DNA of 58,516 bases from Paenibacillus sp. YN15 (GCF_003285005.1 NZ_QMFA01000044.1:1-58516), one strand, 5' to 3'; counted from the stretch's first letter, positions 14,531 through 23,905 are shown. The notes: generated by a model not told the origin, from the sequence alone. Numbers and translations: made by a program.

Positions 14531-15634
14531 TCACTTCCATGCAGAGGTATCCAACTCCGGCGGCACAAACCCCGCCAGCTCGTAGCAGATGGAGCGGATC
14601 AACAGCACCTGGGTGCCGGCGTTCATGTCTCCTTCCGCCAGTCCCAGACCAATGGGCACCGCCTTGGGCATGTCGGGATAATATTCGCCTTCCTTCACCT
14701 GGGCCACATTGGTGGCCTTCGGGGAATGCCCCAGCTCCCGGGAGAAGCCGCCGTCGGCCTGGAGCAGGCGTCCCATGTTGCGCACCGTAATCTCCACAAT
14801 CTCCTCGAACTCCTCCGGAGGAATCTGCGGCCGCAGATACCCCAGCAGATTCACCGGATTGCGAATATAGCACATATCCCGGGCCGTCTCCTCCCGCAGA
14901 ATACGAAGAATGCTCCGGTACAGCGCTTCCCCGCGGGGCATGGGCATCCGGAAGCGGCTGTAGAAGGTTTCCAGCTTGAAGGAGCCGGAAATGCGGACAT
15001 AGCCGCTTCCCTCTCCCCACAGTCCTGTCTCGGGGTCTTGAATCCGGGCAAAAAAAGCAAAGGCCCGCTTCAGATACTCCTCCTGCGCCGCCTCCGGCAA
15101 TTGGCCGATATAGGGGGCCGAATTGCACAGCCGGTCGCAGCCACGCCAGCTGTTGGTCAGCGGCATGGCGTTAAGCCACGCTTCATAGCTGTCCGGGGAG
15201 TCCATATAATCCGGCATGCTGTTCGTTTGGCTGGGCAGCGGATACAGCGGAGCTCCGCCCAGCTTCCGCAAGGAGGCTACACTGTAGCTCAGGGCCCGTC
15301 CCACCATTACATCATCGCCGCGCATATCCGGGTTTTCTTCATAAAAATACCCGCTGGCCGGGTCCTGCTTGTTCTGGAAAAAACGGATAGCCTGCTCCTT
15401 CTTCGTCGCATCCCAGCCTTCAAGCAGCCCCACCCGCTCCAGAATATTCAAGGCCTGGGAGGAGGATTCAATATCCGGAAGCTGGTTCATGCTCCGCGAG
15501 CTGCGGGCATAGAAGAACCCCCCGCTTTCCGAATCGTACTGCCCCTTCAGCCATCCAAAAAAACCGTCAAACAACCCGTCCATCTGTTCAAGAAGAGACA
15601 CTGTCCTGTCTGTAATGATCCTCTGCTCATCCAT
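14531..15634 (-). CDS. Hypothetical alpha/alpha-toroid-like protein
   Basis: The 367-residue protein has repeated Asp/Gln-x-x-(S/T/G)-G-(F/Y/L) turns (DSESGGFFY, QDPASGYFYEE, QDPETGLWGEG, QADGGFSRE) between helices. This recalls the alpha/alpha barrels of prenyltransferases, terpenoid cyclases and some glycosidases or lyases, but I cannot place it in a family or name a catalytic residue. No signal peptide is visible, so it should be cytoplasmic. The chosen ATG lies nine bases after AAGGAG and overlaps the end of the AraC gene by eight bases, so the two are translationally coupled. Its place in a carbohydrate-uptake locus suggests a role on the imported sugar. Confidence 0.8.
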   Translation of the reverse strand: MDEQRIITDRTVSLLEQMDGLFDGFFGWLKGQYDSESGGFFYARSSRSMNQLPDIESSSQALNILERVGLLEGWDATKKEQAIRFFQNKQDPASGYFYEENPDMRGDDVMVGRALSYSVASLRKLGGAPLYPLPSQTNSMPDYMDSPDSYEAWLNAMPLTNSWRGCDRLCNSAPYIGQLPEAAQEEYLKRAFAFFARIQDPETGLWGEGSGYVRISGSFKLETFYSRFRMPMPRGEALYRSILRILREETARDMCYIRNPVNLLGYLRPQIPPEEFEEIVEITVRNMGRLLQADGGFSRELGHSPKATNVAQVKEGEYYPDMPKAVPIGLGLAEGDMNAGTQVLLIRSICYELAGFVPPELDTSAWK

Positions 15635-18026
15635 GCTGATCGTCTCCTTCAAGGTTGCCTTTATTTCCGACCGGTTTCACGTGTGCATAACCGCCGGGAG
15701 GCATGTCAGGCATTTTGCGGTGCATCTCCCGGTACTGGCCCGGGGTCATCTCCTCCTGCTTGCGGAAGGAGCGGATGAAATTCTGGGAGTTCTGGTACTG
15801 CAGCCGCTCGGAAATCTCCTTGACCGTCATGTCCGTTTCGATCAGCCACTTCTTGGCCATGGTGAACCGGAAAGCGGACAAATAATCGCTGAAGGTCTGC
15901 CCCGTCTGGTTGCGGAATACGCTGCTCAAATAATTGGCGTTGTAATGCAGCTCCGCGGCAAGCCCCTCAATGGTCAGCGGCGTGTCGTACTCCCGGTGAA
16001 TCCGGTCCAGAATAATATCCGAAATGTTCTGGTACTGGGAAATTTGCCGTTCCTGGAACAGCAGGATTAACGGATGGATAATCCGGCTCCAGAACCAGTC
16101 CTCAATTTCCTTGGCCAAAGGCAGCTTCTGCAGCTCCTCGTACAGGGATTCGCCTCCCTCAATCAGTTGGCTTAAGCGCACGCCGGATTCCTGAATCATC
16201 ACCAGCGTATTGTTCAGCAGCTTGTTGATGGGCACCTGATACTCCTGGGGCGTCATCTCATGCTTGAAGATCCCCGTCATCAGCCGCTGCAGGAGATGTC
16301 TGGCCCTCTCCTCATCCGCCAGCCGGATGGCATCGAACAGCTCGCTTTCCGTAAGCCACGGATAATCCAGGTTCTGCTGGGGCAAGCCGCGGTTCATGTG
16401 GGCATAGTGAATAATCACCCCGACTCCCAGGTGAATCCGGTGCTTCAGCGCCTCCAGACCCTCCCGGAATGCCACATGGGTATTCTTCAGGTCGGTGAAG
16501 GGCAGACCGATGCCGATGCTAACCGTCAGCTTCAGAATGGAAATCACCGTCTGCTGAATAGACTCCGTCAAGCTGTAGATCCAGGCATTGAACTCTTCCA
16601 GAGGAAGATCCCCGCGTCCGACAGTCAGCGAAACCGTGGAGTCGAATACCACCGGAGCCAATCTGTACTGTTCAGGAACAAGCTCCTCCACCATATTTTG
16701 AACTGCAAACAGCAGAAGGTCAATATCTTCTTTGCGGTAATGGGTTTCATCCAGGGTATCGATTTGCAGCACGATCACGGAATAGGGCTTCCACTCCTTG
16801 ATCCGGGGCAGATACCCGAACTGCTCCATCTTCTCCAGAATATCCTGCCTGCGCATGGTTCCCTGGAACAGCCGGATCAGGAAAAAGTCCCGGGCCTGCT
16901 GCAGATACCGGAAGGATTCCTGCTCCAGCCGGGTTTTGGAGGTGAACAGGTCCTGGAAGGAGTTGCTGATCATATCAAACTCATTGTCCTTGGCGGACAT
17001 GACAATATTCCCGGTAGTCTGGCGCACCAGCTTCTGGATGGGAGAGTACATTCTTCGGGAGAAAAACCAGGCCAGCGTCATAAATACGGCCACCAGCCCG
17101 ATCATGGTGGCGATGGTGATATTGCGGATTTTGACCGCTTCCTTGGTCAGACTCTCCATGGATATAATGGAGACATACACCCAATTGTTCAAATCCGATC
17201 GTAAATAGGTGGCGGTATAATCCTTTTTGTTGACCACCGTCTGGAATTGCCCGCTTTTCCCCTGAAGCACCATGGTGTTGGGAATAAAGCCTGTGCTCCG
17301 GGCGTACTGTCCGATCATGGCGGGATCATTGTGGTACACCACCCGGTCCTGATCGTCCAGAATCATCACCGTTTCCGATTGCCGCGGGGTATAATTAATG
17401 ATCGACGGCATGGCGCAGCTGGAAATATTGGCAAACGCCATGCCCGTTTTGTACGAGGAATACGAGGGCAGCTTTTGCACCAGGCTGATGGTATACGGAC
17501 ATACGTCCACATTGGCCTTCATTTCGCTGTAGAACCACAGGGTACTATTCAGGACCCAGGAGGAATTATTCAACAGCAGCATCTGATTGGCAATCTGGGA
17601 ATAATGGAGATATTGGTCAAAGGTATAAAATCCGGAGTTCTTCATCATCCAGTTCTGCTGGAGATTGACGATGACCACATCCTCCAGATTCGTATAGAAA
17701 TTCTGGGTATTCAGCATCTCCTTGCGGAGGTCCTGGTACAGGATAAAGTCCTGCTCCGTCAGCGCATTGCCAAAAACCCGGCTCATGGCCGAGGAATCCA
17801 CCAACTGGTTCAGGGCGTGCTTCACCGTTTGCAGGGTCTGCTCGACATTTGAACTCATTTGGCTTAGAATTTGGTGTTGGCTCTGATTGACCTGCTTCTT
17901 GATTTCCCGGGATGCGTTCAGATAGGAAGAAAATCCGATAATCATGACCGGAACAATACACAGCACAAAACTGAACACGGTCATTTTGGTCAAAAAATTG
18001 GATTTCCCCACAACCTTCACTCCCAC
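15627..18026 (-). CDS. Membrane-bound AraC-family regulator
   Basis: The 799-residue protein has two transmembrane segments, near the N-terminus (FVLCIVPVMIIGF) and near residue 300 (ITIATMIGLVAVFMTLAWFF), enclosing an extracellular Cache-like sensor region. A cytoplasmic linker and a C-terminal AraC/XylS double helix-turn-helix follow (YNANYLSSVFRNQTGQ, then QNFIRSFRKQEEMTPGQYR). This architecture is common in Paenibacillus beside sugar transporters and senses extracellular ligand or a loaded binding protein. The start is GTG; a GTG five codons on, with GGGAG eight bases upstream, is an alternative. It is divergent from a binding-protein gene with an 81-base shared promoter region and likely controls the transporter operon. 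Confidence 0.9.
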   Translation of the reverse strand: MGVKVVGKSNFLTKMTVFSFVLCIVPVMIIGFSSYLNASREIKKQVNQSQHQILSQMSSNVEQTLQTVKHALNQLVDSSAMSRVFGNALTEQDFILYQDLRKEMLNTQNFYTNLEDVVIVNLQQNWMMKNSGFYTFDQYLHYSQIANQMLLLNNSSWVLNSTLWFYSEMKANVDVCPYTISLVQKLPSYSSYKTGMAFANISSCAMPSIINYTPRQSETVMILDDQDRVVYHNDPAMIGQYARSTGFIPNTMVLQGKSGQFQTVVNKKDYTATYLRSDLNNWVYVSIISMESLTKEAVKIRNITIATMIGLVAVFMTLAWFFSRRMYSPIQKLVRQTTGNIVMSAKDNEFDMISNSFQDLFTSKTRLEQESFRYLQQARDFFLIRLFQGTMRRQDILEKMEQFGYLPRIKEWKPYSVIVLQIDTLDETHYRKEDIDLLLFAVQNMVEELVPEQYRLAPVVFDSTVSLTVGRGDLPLEEFNAWIYSLTESIQQTVISILKLTVSIGIGLPFTDLKNTHVAFREGLEALKHRIHLGVGVIIHYAHMNRGLPQQNLDYPWLTESELFDAIRLADEERARHLLQRLMTGIFKHEMTPQEYQVPINKLLNNTLVMIQESGVRLSQLIEGGESLYEELQKLPLAKEIEDWFWSRIIHPLILLFQERQISQYQNISDIILDRIHREYDTPLTIEGLAAELHYNANYLSSVFRNQTGQTFSDYLSAFRFTMAKKWLIETDMTVKEISERLQYQNSQNFIRSFRKQEEMTPGQYREMHRKMPDMPPGGYAHVKPVGNKGNLEGDDQHG

Positions 18027-18107
18027 GTCGGTTCATTCATGATATGATAGAAATATTGTACCAAGCCTCGTCCCTGAATAGCAACTCCCATAGAAAGGAA
18101 ATGCCGT

Positions 18108-19643
18108 ATGAAGCTTATCCTGAACAAGCGTGTCTGGATACCGGCGCTGGCGGTTCTGCTTGTTGCGGCTCTTGCCGCGGCAATTGCGGCCAGCCTGATC
18201 CGCAAGCCTGCGGATGGAACTGCCCCGTCAGACAATGCCGTCCGCCAAATTAGCATCATGCTTCCGCTCCATCAGTCCACTCCGCCGCCGGACAGCCTGA
18301 TTCGGGAAATTCAGACGCGGACCGGCTACAAGCTGGACATCAAGTGGATTCCGGACGAGGTGTATTCCAACCGGCTGATGAATAATCTGGAGAGCAAGGA
18401 AACCTCCCAGGCCGTATTCGTAAAGCCGACGGATCTGACTGCCATCAAGAATGCCATCCGCTCGGACATGTTCTGGAATATCGGGCCTTATCTGGACCAT
18501 TACCCGAATCTGCGGGCCCTGGAACGGTTCTCCGCGAAGCTCATGACCATCGACGGGAAAATATACGGGCTTTACAATGAACGCCCCGAATCCCGTCAGG
18601 GTGTCATTATCCGCAAGGATTGGCTGAACGCGCTGGGCTTAACCGAGCCCAAAACCTTGGACGAGCTGTACCGGGTGCTCAAGGCCTTCACGGAGCAGGA
18701 CCCGGACGGCAACGGCAAAGCCGATACCGTAGGGCTTACGGACCGCAACGATCTGTATTACGGCGCCTTCAAAACCTTAAGCTCCTATTTTGGCACCCCC
18801 AACGGCTGGGCGCTTTCGGACGGCAAGCTGACGCCGGAATTCGCCACTCCCGAATATATGAATACGATGAACTACATGAAGAAGCTGTATACGGAGCAAC
18901 TGGTGAACACGGATTTTCCCGTAACCAGCAAGGCCGTCCAGCGCTACCGCATGATTACCGGCAAGGCAGGCGTGTATATCGGCAGCTTGGCGGATGCCCC
19001 CAGGCTTCTGGAGGAAACCCGCCAGGTGAATCCGCAAGCGGACTTTGCCGTTCTCAACCGGATTGAAGGCCCCAAGGGGTACGGCATCTGGTCCATGTCC
19101 GGGAACGGGGGCATGTTCTTCTTCTCGAAGAAGAACCTCCGGACAGAGCAGCAGCTTCGCGATGTCCTGGCCTTCTTCGACCGGACCATGGACCCCGATA
19201 TCAGCAATCTGTTGTTTTACGGCATTGAGAATATCCATTATATTCTGAAGGACGGCAAGGTAAGCTACAAGGATAACGCCATGTACTCGCTGGCCGGTAC
19301 AGAGGTGCTGCCCCTGTCCTCCCTGCTTGTCTCCAGTGTAACCAATCCGCATCTGTACAAGCGCAATCCCGAAGGCACAGACCCGCTTTTGGTGGAGGTC
19401 AACAGGCTCATTGACGACAATGCCACCATGCTGATCCAGAATCCTACCGTGGGATTGTCCTCCAACACCTACGACGCCCGCAACGTGGAGCTGGATTTTA
19501 TTATCAACAACGCCACCTATAACTTTATTCTCGGCAAAATTGACGAAGCCGGATTCCGCGAGGAAGTCAATAACTGGATGGAAAAAGGCGGCGCAGCCGT
19601 CATCCAGGAGCTGGAGGAAGCCCTCCGGACCGGCAAGCCTTAA
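18108..19643 (+). CDS. Extracellular solute-binding protein without lipobox
   Basis: This 511-residue protein is a family 1-type binding protein (FVKPTDLTAIKNAI, MFWNIGPYLDHYPN, IRKDWLNALGL, FTEQDPDGNGKADT), a paralogue of the lipoprotein encoded at 19990-21525. The N-terminus has one hydrophobic segment (residues about 12-31) but no Cys, so it is either an uncleaved membrane anchor or secreted rather than a lipoprotein. AGAAAGGAA precedes the ATG. It is divergent from the membrane AraC gene and separated from the transporter operon by its own terminator. It may therefore serve sensing rather than transport; that is inference. Confidence 0.87.
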   Translation: MKLILNKRVWIPALAVLLVAALAAAIAASLIRKPADGTAPSDNAVRQISIMLPLHQSTPPPDSLIREIQTRTGYKLDIKWIPDEVYSNRLMNNLESKETSQAVFVKPTDLTAIKNAIRSDMFWNIGPYLDHYPNLRALERFSAKLMTIDGKIYGLYNERPESRQGVIIRKDWLNALGLTEPKTLDELYRVLKAFTEQDPDGNGKADTVGLTDRNDLYYGAFKTLSSYFGTPNGWALSDGKLTPEFATPEYMNTMNYMKKLYTEQLVNTDFPVTSKAVQRYRMITGKAGVYIGSLADAPRLLEETRQVNPQADFAVLNRIEGPKGYGIWSMSGNGGMFFFSKKNLRTEQQLRDVLAFFDRTMDPDISNLLFYGIENIHYILKDGKVSYKDNAMYSLAGTEVLPLSSLLVSSVTNPHLYKRNPEGTDPLLVEVNRLIDDNATMLIQNPTVGLSSNTYDARNVELDFIINNATYNFILGKIDEAGFREEVNNWMEKGGAAVIQELEEALRTGKP

Positions 19644-19989
19644 GCCCCGTTCATACTCATTCATGTACAGGTTCCCCCGAAGGAAGCCTGCGCGAACCGA
19701 TGGCAATCCTGTCGATTCATGCATAGGTTCTCCTGTAATTGGGGGAGCCTTTTATTATGCGATAAAATCCCGCCGGAAATCTCCAAAGTGTCTCCAGCTC
19801 AGGCGTAACAGGGATAATCATTATCCCAGGTCCCCGATTTTAGCGGATTTTTGCCCTGTTTTGGGGGTCCGCAACAGCGGAGTGTGGGGCAGTGATTATA
19901 TTCAAAACGCAAACCTGTACCGTATAGTTAATCGTGTCAAGGGCAAACACAACGCTTTAGACGAGTTCAAAAATGGAGGTTATGATCAA
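19644..19989 (+). promoter_or_regulatory. Intergenic region with terminator and promoter of the transporter operon
   Basis: A terminator-like hairpin AGGTTCTCC / GGGGGAGCCT with TTTTATT (about 19724-19756) follows the first binding-protein gene. Near the downstream gene, TATAGT at 19923-19928 with TTCAAA 17 bases upstream is a plausible promoter. The region between contains an inverted GGGATAATCATTATCCC (around 19810-19826), a possible regulator site. Confidence 0.5.
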
Positions 19990-21525
19990 ATGGCAAAAAA
20001 GACACGCCAATGGATAACAGCTCTGACTACTGTAGCAGTAGCCGGCAGCATGCTGGCAGCTTGCGGAGACAGCGGTGAAAAGAAAGGCGCTGAAGGCGGT
20101 ACCCCTTCTCCCGCAGCGACAACTCAAGGACCTGTTAAGTTCACCATTATGGCCAACCTGCAGACTCCCGAAGTTCCTTCCGATAAACTCGAAAAGTTTA
20201 TTGAGGAGAAAACCAACTCCCAAATCGAAATCCAATGGGTTCCGGACGGATCTTATGATGAGAAATTCCAGGCTGCTTTCGCAACCGGCACCTTGCCGCA
20301 AGCCGTATATTTGAAGAATGCCGCTTCCTTCATTCTGATGCGCGACGCCATCAAGAACGGCCAATTCTGGGAAATCGGGCCTTATCTGAAGGACTACCCG
20401 AACCTGAGCAAGCTGGACACCAAAATCCTGGACAACACCAAGGTAAACGGCAAGATCTACTCCTTGTACCAGGAAAGACAGCCTGCCCGTTCCGGTTTGA
20501 TCTTCCGCAAGGACTGGCTGGATAAGGTTGGCGCAACCGTACCGACCACTACCGACGAGATTTACAACGTGCTGAAGAAGTTCAAGGAAGCCGATCTGGC
20601 CGGCAACGGCAAAACCATTCCGCTGGCTGACCGCAACGACCTGGTGTATGGCTCCTTCAAGACCATCGCCACCATGTTCGGCACTCCCAACGGCTGGGGC
20701 GTTGTGAACGGCAAGCTGACTCCGGACTTCATGACCACCAATTACATGGACACCCTGAAGTATTATAAGAAGCTTCACACCGAAGGCCTGATCAACCAGG
20801 ACTTCCCGGTTACCTCGAAGAACGACCAGCAAAACCTGATGTACACCGGACGCTCCGGCATGTACGTGGGAACCATGGGCGACGCCAAGACCATGCAGGA
20901 CAAAACGGCCGCCAACTTCCCCAATGCCGTATATGACGTTTCCAACGACCTGAAGGGTCCGGACGGCCAGAAGACCACCTGGGGCACCAACGGCTACGGC
21001 ACTATCCTGCTGTTCCCGAAATCCGCTGTGAAGAGCGAAGCTGAGCTGAAGGGCATCCTGGGCGTATTCGACCAATTCTACGGCAAGGAGCTGGCTGACG
21101 CTCTGAAGTTTGGTCTGAAGGATCAGAACCACTACACCCTTGACGCTGACGGCAAGATCGTAACCAGCACCGACACCAAGCTGGTGGAGAAGGAAGTTCG
21201 TCCTTACCTGAACATCGCATTGGCTGAAACCACCAACGTTTCTCCGCAGAAGTATGCTTCCGCAACTCTGGAGAAGGCCAACAACCTGTCCAACGAAGCA
21301 GCCAAGTTCATGATTACCGACCCGACCGCCGCTCTGGATTCCGCAACCTATGCTGAGCGCGGCACCCGTCTCCAAGAGCAAATCAAGGACGCTACTTACC
21401 AGTTCATCATGGGCAAAATCGATGAAGCCGGCTTCAAGGCTGCAACCGACAAGTGGCTGAAGGATGGCGGACAAAAGATTATCGACGAGTTCAACGAGCA
21501 ATACGCTGCCATCAACAAGAAATAA
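19990..21525 (+). CDS. Sugar ABC transporter substrate-binding lipoprotein
   Basis: The 511-residue binding protein has a lipoprotein signal peptide with lipobox LAAC and Cys25, followed by the family 1 binding-protein fold. It carries the same FWEIGPYLKDYPN and FRKDWLDKVGA blocks as its upstream paralogue. It captures an oligosaccharide at the cell surface and hands it to the LplB/LplC-type permeases encoded next. I chose the ATG after GGAGGTTATGATCAA; an open frame extending back to 19540 is an artefact that crosses the previous gene. A strong hairpin follows the stop, a common arrangement that lets the binding protein be made in excess over the permeases. Confidence 0.93.
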   Translation: MAKKTRQWITALTTVAVAGSMLAACGDSGEKKGAEGGTPSPAATTQGPVKFTIMANLQTPEVPSDKLEKFIEEKTNSQIEIQWVPDGSYDEKFQAAFATGTLPQAVYLKNAASFILMRDAIKNGQFWEIGPYLKDYPNLSKLDTKILDNTKVNGKIYSLYQERQPARSGLIFRKDWLDKVGATVPTTTDEIYNVLKKFKEADLAGNGKTIPLADRNDLVYGSFKTIATMFGTPNGWGVVNGKLTPDFMTTNYMDTLKYYKKLHTEGLINQDFPVTSKNDQQNLMYTGRSGMYVGTMGDAKTMQDKTAANFPNAVYDVSNDLKGPDGQKTTWGTNGYGTILLFPKSAVKSEAELKGILGVFDQFYGKELADALKFGLKDQNHYTLDADGKIVTSTDTKLVEKEVRPYLNIALAETTNVSPQKYASATLEKANNLSNEAAKFMITDPTAALDSATYAERGTRLQEQIKDATYQFIMGKIDEAGFKAATDKWLKDGGQKIIDEFNEQYAAINKK

Positions 21526-21539
21526 GACGCACCTTCCTC

Positions 21540-21572
21540 CAACGAAGGCCGGACTAACCCCGGCCTTCGTTG
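21540..21572 (+). promoter_or_regulatory. Intercistronic hairpin between binding protein and permeases
   Basis: A perfect 12-bp stem CAACGAAGGCCG / CGGCCTTCGTTG with a 9-base loop is not followed by a T run (AAAGGG instead). It is probably an mRNA-stabilising or processing hairpin that sets binding-protein to permease stoichiometry rather than a full terminator. Confidence 0.7.
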
Positions 21573-21618
21573 AAAGGGTTGCTGCATACTTTGATTATTA
21601 GGAGAAGGAGATACTGCT

Positions 21619-22572
21619 ATGAATAACACGGCTGCTGAAGCGGGGCTGGTGAAATACAAAGAATCCAGCGGTAAGGTCTGGAGAAGAATCATCCGCAATC
21701 GGTATATCTATTTGATGATCCTTCCTGGATTCCTGTACTTCCTGATTTTTAAATACATTCCCATGTTTGGTCTGGTTATTTCCTTCCAGGATTATCTGCC
21801 GTACAAAGGAATCATGGGCAGCGACTGGGTGGGTCTGAAGCATTTTAGCAGGCTGTTCAGTGAACCCGAATTCTGGAATATTTTCAAAAACACCATTCTC
21901 GTATTTGTGGTTAACGTCACGTTCTACTTCCCGGTTCCGATTCTGTTGTCCCTGATGCTGAATGAAGTGGGCAACGCTTTTTTCAAACGCTTTGTGCAAA
22001 CCCTTGTGTACATTCCTCACTTCTTGTCCTGGGTTATTATCGTATCGATTTCCTTCGTTATGTTTACCATGGACGGGGGCATTATCAATGAAATGCTCAC
22101 CTATTTCGGCTTTAAACCCGTTAACTTCCTGATGAATTCAAGCTGGTTCTATCCCATGTACGTCCTCCAAGTCGTTTGGAGAGAAGCGGGCTGGGGAACC
22201 ATCGTATATCTGGCCGCTATGGCCGCAGTAGATCCCGGTCTGTATGAAGCCGCCCGGATGGACGGCGCAAGCCGGCTTCGTCAAATTTGGCATATTACGC
22301 TTCCCGGCATTCGCACCGTTATCGTGGTTATGCTGATCCTGAAGGTCGGCAGCGTGCTGGATACAAGCTTCGAACATATCTTCCTCTTGCTGAACTCCAT
22401 GAACAAGGATGTAGCGGAAATTCTGGACACCTACGTGTACACGGCAGGCTTAAAGCAAGGACAATACAGCTTCAGTACCGCCGTTGGTCTGTTCAAATCC
22501 GTTGTCAGCTTCATTTTGGTTATGGGTTCCAACTGGCTGGCGAAAAAAGCTGGCGAAGAGGGCGTATACTAA
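21619..22572 (+). CDS. ABC sugar permease, LplB type
   Basis: The 317-residue permease has about six membrane spans starting with YIYLMILPGFLYFLIFKYIPMFG. It carries the EAA loop that docks the ATPase (YEAARMDGASRLRQIWHITLPGI). It pairs with the LplC-type permease that follows. GGAGAAGGAG precedes the ATG. No ATPase gene is present in the locus; such systems usually share a MsmX-type ATPase encoded elsewhere. Confidence 0.94.
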   Translation: MNNTAAEAGLVKYKESSGKVWRRIIRNRYIYLMILPGFLYFLIFKYIPMFGLVISFQDYLPYKGIMGSDWVGLKHFSRLFSEPEFWNIFKNTILVFVVNVTFYFPVPILLSLMLNEVGNAFFKRFVQTLVYIPHFLSWVIIVSISFVMFTMDGGIINEMLTYFGFKPVNFLMNSSWFYPMYVLQVVWREAGWGTIVYLAAMAAVDPGLYEAARMDGASRLRQIWHITLPGIRTVIVVMLILKVGSVLDTSFEHIFLLLNSMNKDVAEILDTYVYTAGLKQGQYSFSTAVGLFKSVVSFILVMGSNWLAKKAGEEGVY

Positions 22573-22642
22573 GGGCTTTTTATTAGAAAAAGCCAACTTC
22601 GTAAGCATCGCAAAGCTCGTTCTTACTTAAGGAGGAAGCAGG

Positions 22643-23515
22643 ATGATTCAAGATAAAACATTGGGCAACCGGCTGTTTGACGCCCTTAACTATTTGCTCT
22701 TGACCATTGTCGGGGTAGTGACTGTACTCCCCCTTATCCACGTGCTGGCCGGATCGGTCACCACGGTGGAGGAGATGGCCCGCAAGCCCTTTGTATTGAT
22801 CCCGACAGAGTTCACGCTGAACGCATACCGCTATATCTTGTCTACACCGACGATTTTCAAGGCTTTGGGCGTGTCCATCTTCGTCACCGCCATCGGCACC
22901 TTGATCAGTATGTTCATTACGTCCCTGATGGCATACGGCTTGACCCGCCGCGATCTGGACGGCCGCAAATTCTTCAACCTGATGATCGTTTTCACCATGC
23001 TGTTCCACGGCGGTCTGATCCCGTCCTTCCTGGTCGTGAAGCAAGTCGGCCTGATCGACAGCATGTTCGCCATGATTATTCCTTCCGCAGTCAGTGCATT
23101 TAACCTGATCATTCTGCGGAGCTTCTTCCAGGGTCTTCCCGAAGGTCTGGAGGAATCGGCCAAGCTGGACGGCTGCGGAGACTTCGGCATTCTGTTCAAA
23201 ATCGTCTTGCCCTTGTCCCTGCCTTCCATCGCCACCATCTCCCTGTTCTATGCGGTAACCTACTGGAACTCCTACTTCAGCGCCATTATGTACATCAACA
23301 ATGCGGACAAATGGCCGGTGCAGGTTCTGCTGCGCCAGATCGTTATCGCGGCAAGCGGCATGGCTGCCGATACCGACAACGACTTTATCAAGCCGCCGGA
23401 ACAAACCATCAAGATGGCTGTTATCGTCGTGTCCACGCTTCCGATTCTGATGGTGTATCCGTTCATTCAAAAGTACTTTGCCAAGGGCGCGCTGGTTGGC
23501 TCCGTCAAGGGCTGA
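22643..23515 (+). CDS. ABC sugar permease, LplC type
   Basis: The 290-residue protein is the second permease, with an LplC/YtcP-like N-terminus (LFDALNYLLLTIVGVVTVLPLIHVL). Its EAA loop is EESAKLDGCGDFGILFKIVLPLS and it ends VGSVKG, typical of the family. AAGGAGGAAGCAGG precedes the ATG. It closes the operon and is followed by a hairpin. The substrate is not evident; neighbours suggest plant cell-wall oligosaccharides. Confidence 0.94.
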   Translation: MIQDKTLGNRLFDALNYLLLTIVGVVTVLPLIHVLAGSVTTVEEMARKPFVLIPTEFTLNAYRYILSTPTIFKALGVSIFVTAIGTLISMFITSLMAYGLTRRDLDGRKFFNLMIVFTMLFHGGLIPSFLVVKQVGLIDSMFAMIIPSAVSAFNLIILRSFFQGLPEGLEESAKLDGCGDFGILFKIVLPLSLPSIATISLFYAVTYWNSYFSAIMYINNADKWPVQVLLRQIVIAASGMAADTDNDFIKPPEQTIKMAVIVVSTLPILMVYPFIQKYFAKGALVGSVKG

Positions 23516-23542
23516 TCCACAGAAAGCCACGCCGGCAAAAAA

Positions 23543-23572
23543 GAAAGCTCCGGAGCTGCTCCGGGGCTTTCT
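23543..23572 (+). terminator. Terminator of the transporter operon
   Basis: GAAAGC and CCGG arms pair with CCGG and GCTTTC around AGCTGCT. The T run is short (TTTCTTC), and the A run ahead of the stem would allow action in both directions. Confidence 0.7.
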
Positions 23573-23853
23573 TCGCGTCAAGGCTATGGCAGGGCGAGTG
23601 GCCGGGTAGACCGCCAACGGAACTTAGCGACTCTTACAGCAGCTTTGAGGCCCATTGGGCGTCCTTGCGGAACTGAGAAGCGCTTATTCTCCGCCGCGGC
23701 CTTTTTTCCGTCCATTTTTGCCGTATCAGAGCACGTAAGGAGCGGTCAGTTCCGTTAAAAATCCCAATCGCCGTTTTTGCCGCCATAAGAGTCGCTAAGT
23801 TCCGTCCGTTTGCAACAAGCGTGCTCCCGTGTGACCCGCACGCACGCAAACCA
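23573..23853. repeat. Intergenic GGAACTTAG / CAGTTCCG repeats, with 71-bp copy 2
   Basis: No gene is seen. Positions 23735-23805 form the second copy of the 71-bp repeat found at 120-190 (86% identity, no gaps). Further partial units with the same end motifs (GGAACTTAGCGACTC near 23619, GCGGAACTGAGAAGCGC near 23668) lie to the left, giving a cluster of three or four elements in mixed orientation. Confidence 0.7.
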
Positions 23854-23895
23854 CAAAAAAACGGACAGCAGAGACTTGCTCCGCCATCCGTTTTC
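23854..23895 (-). terminator. Terminator of the tRNA transcript
   Basis: On the minus strand an ACGGA / TCCGT stem, extended through an imperfect GGCGGAG / CTCTGCT helix, ends in seven T. It starts 11 bases past the tRNA-Arg end. Confidence 0.8.
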
Positions 23896-23905
23896 TGATT
23901 GCTGA

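Noticed and set aside
19540-19989. N-terminal extension of the lipoprotein binding protein
   Set aside because: The upstream frame overlaps the previous gene and its terminator; the lipobox distance fits only the ATG at 19990.
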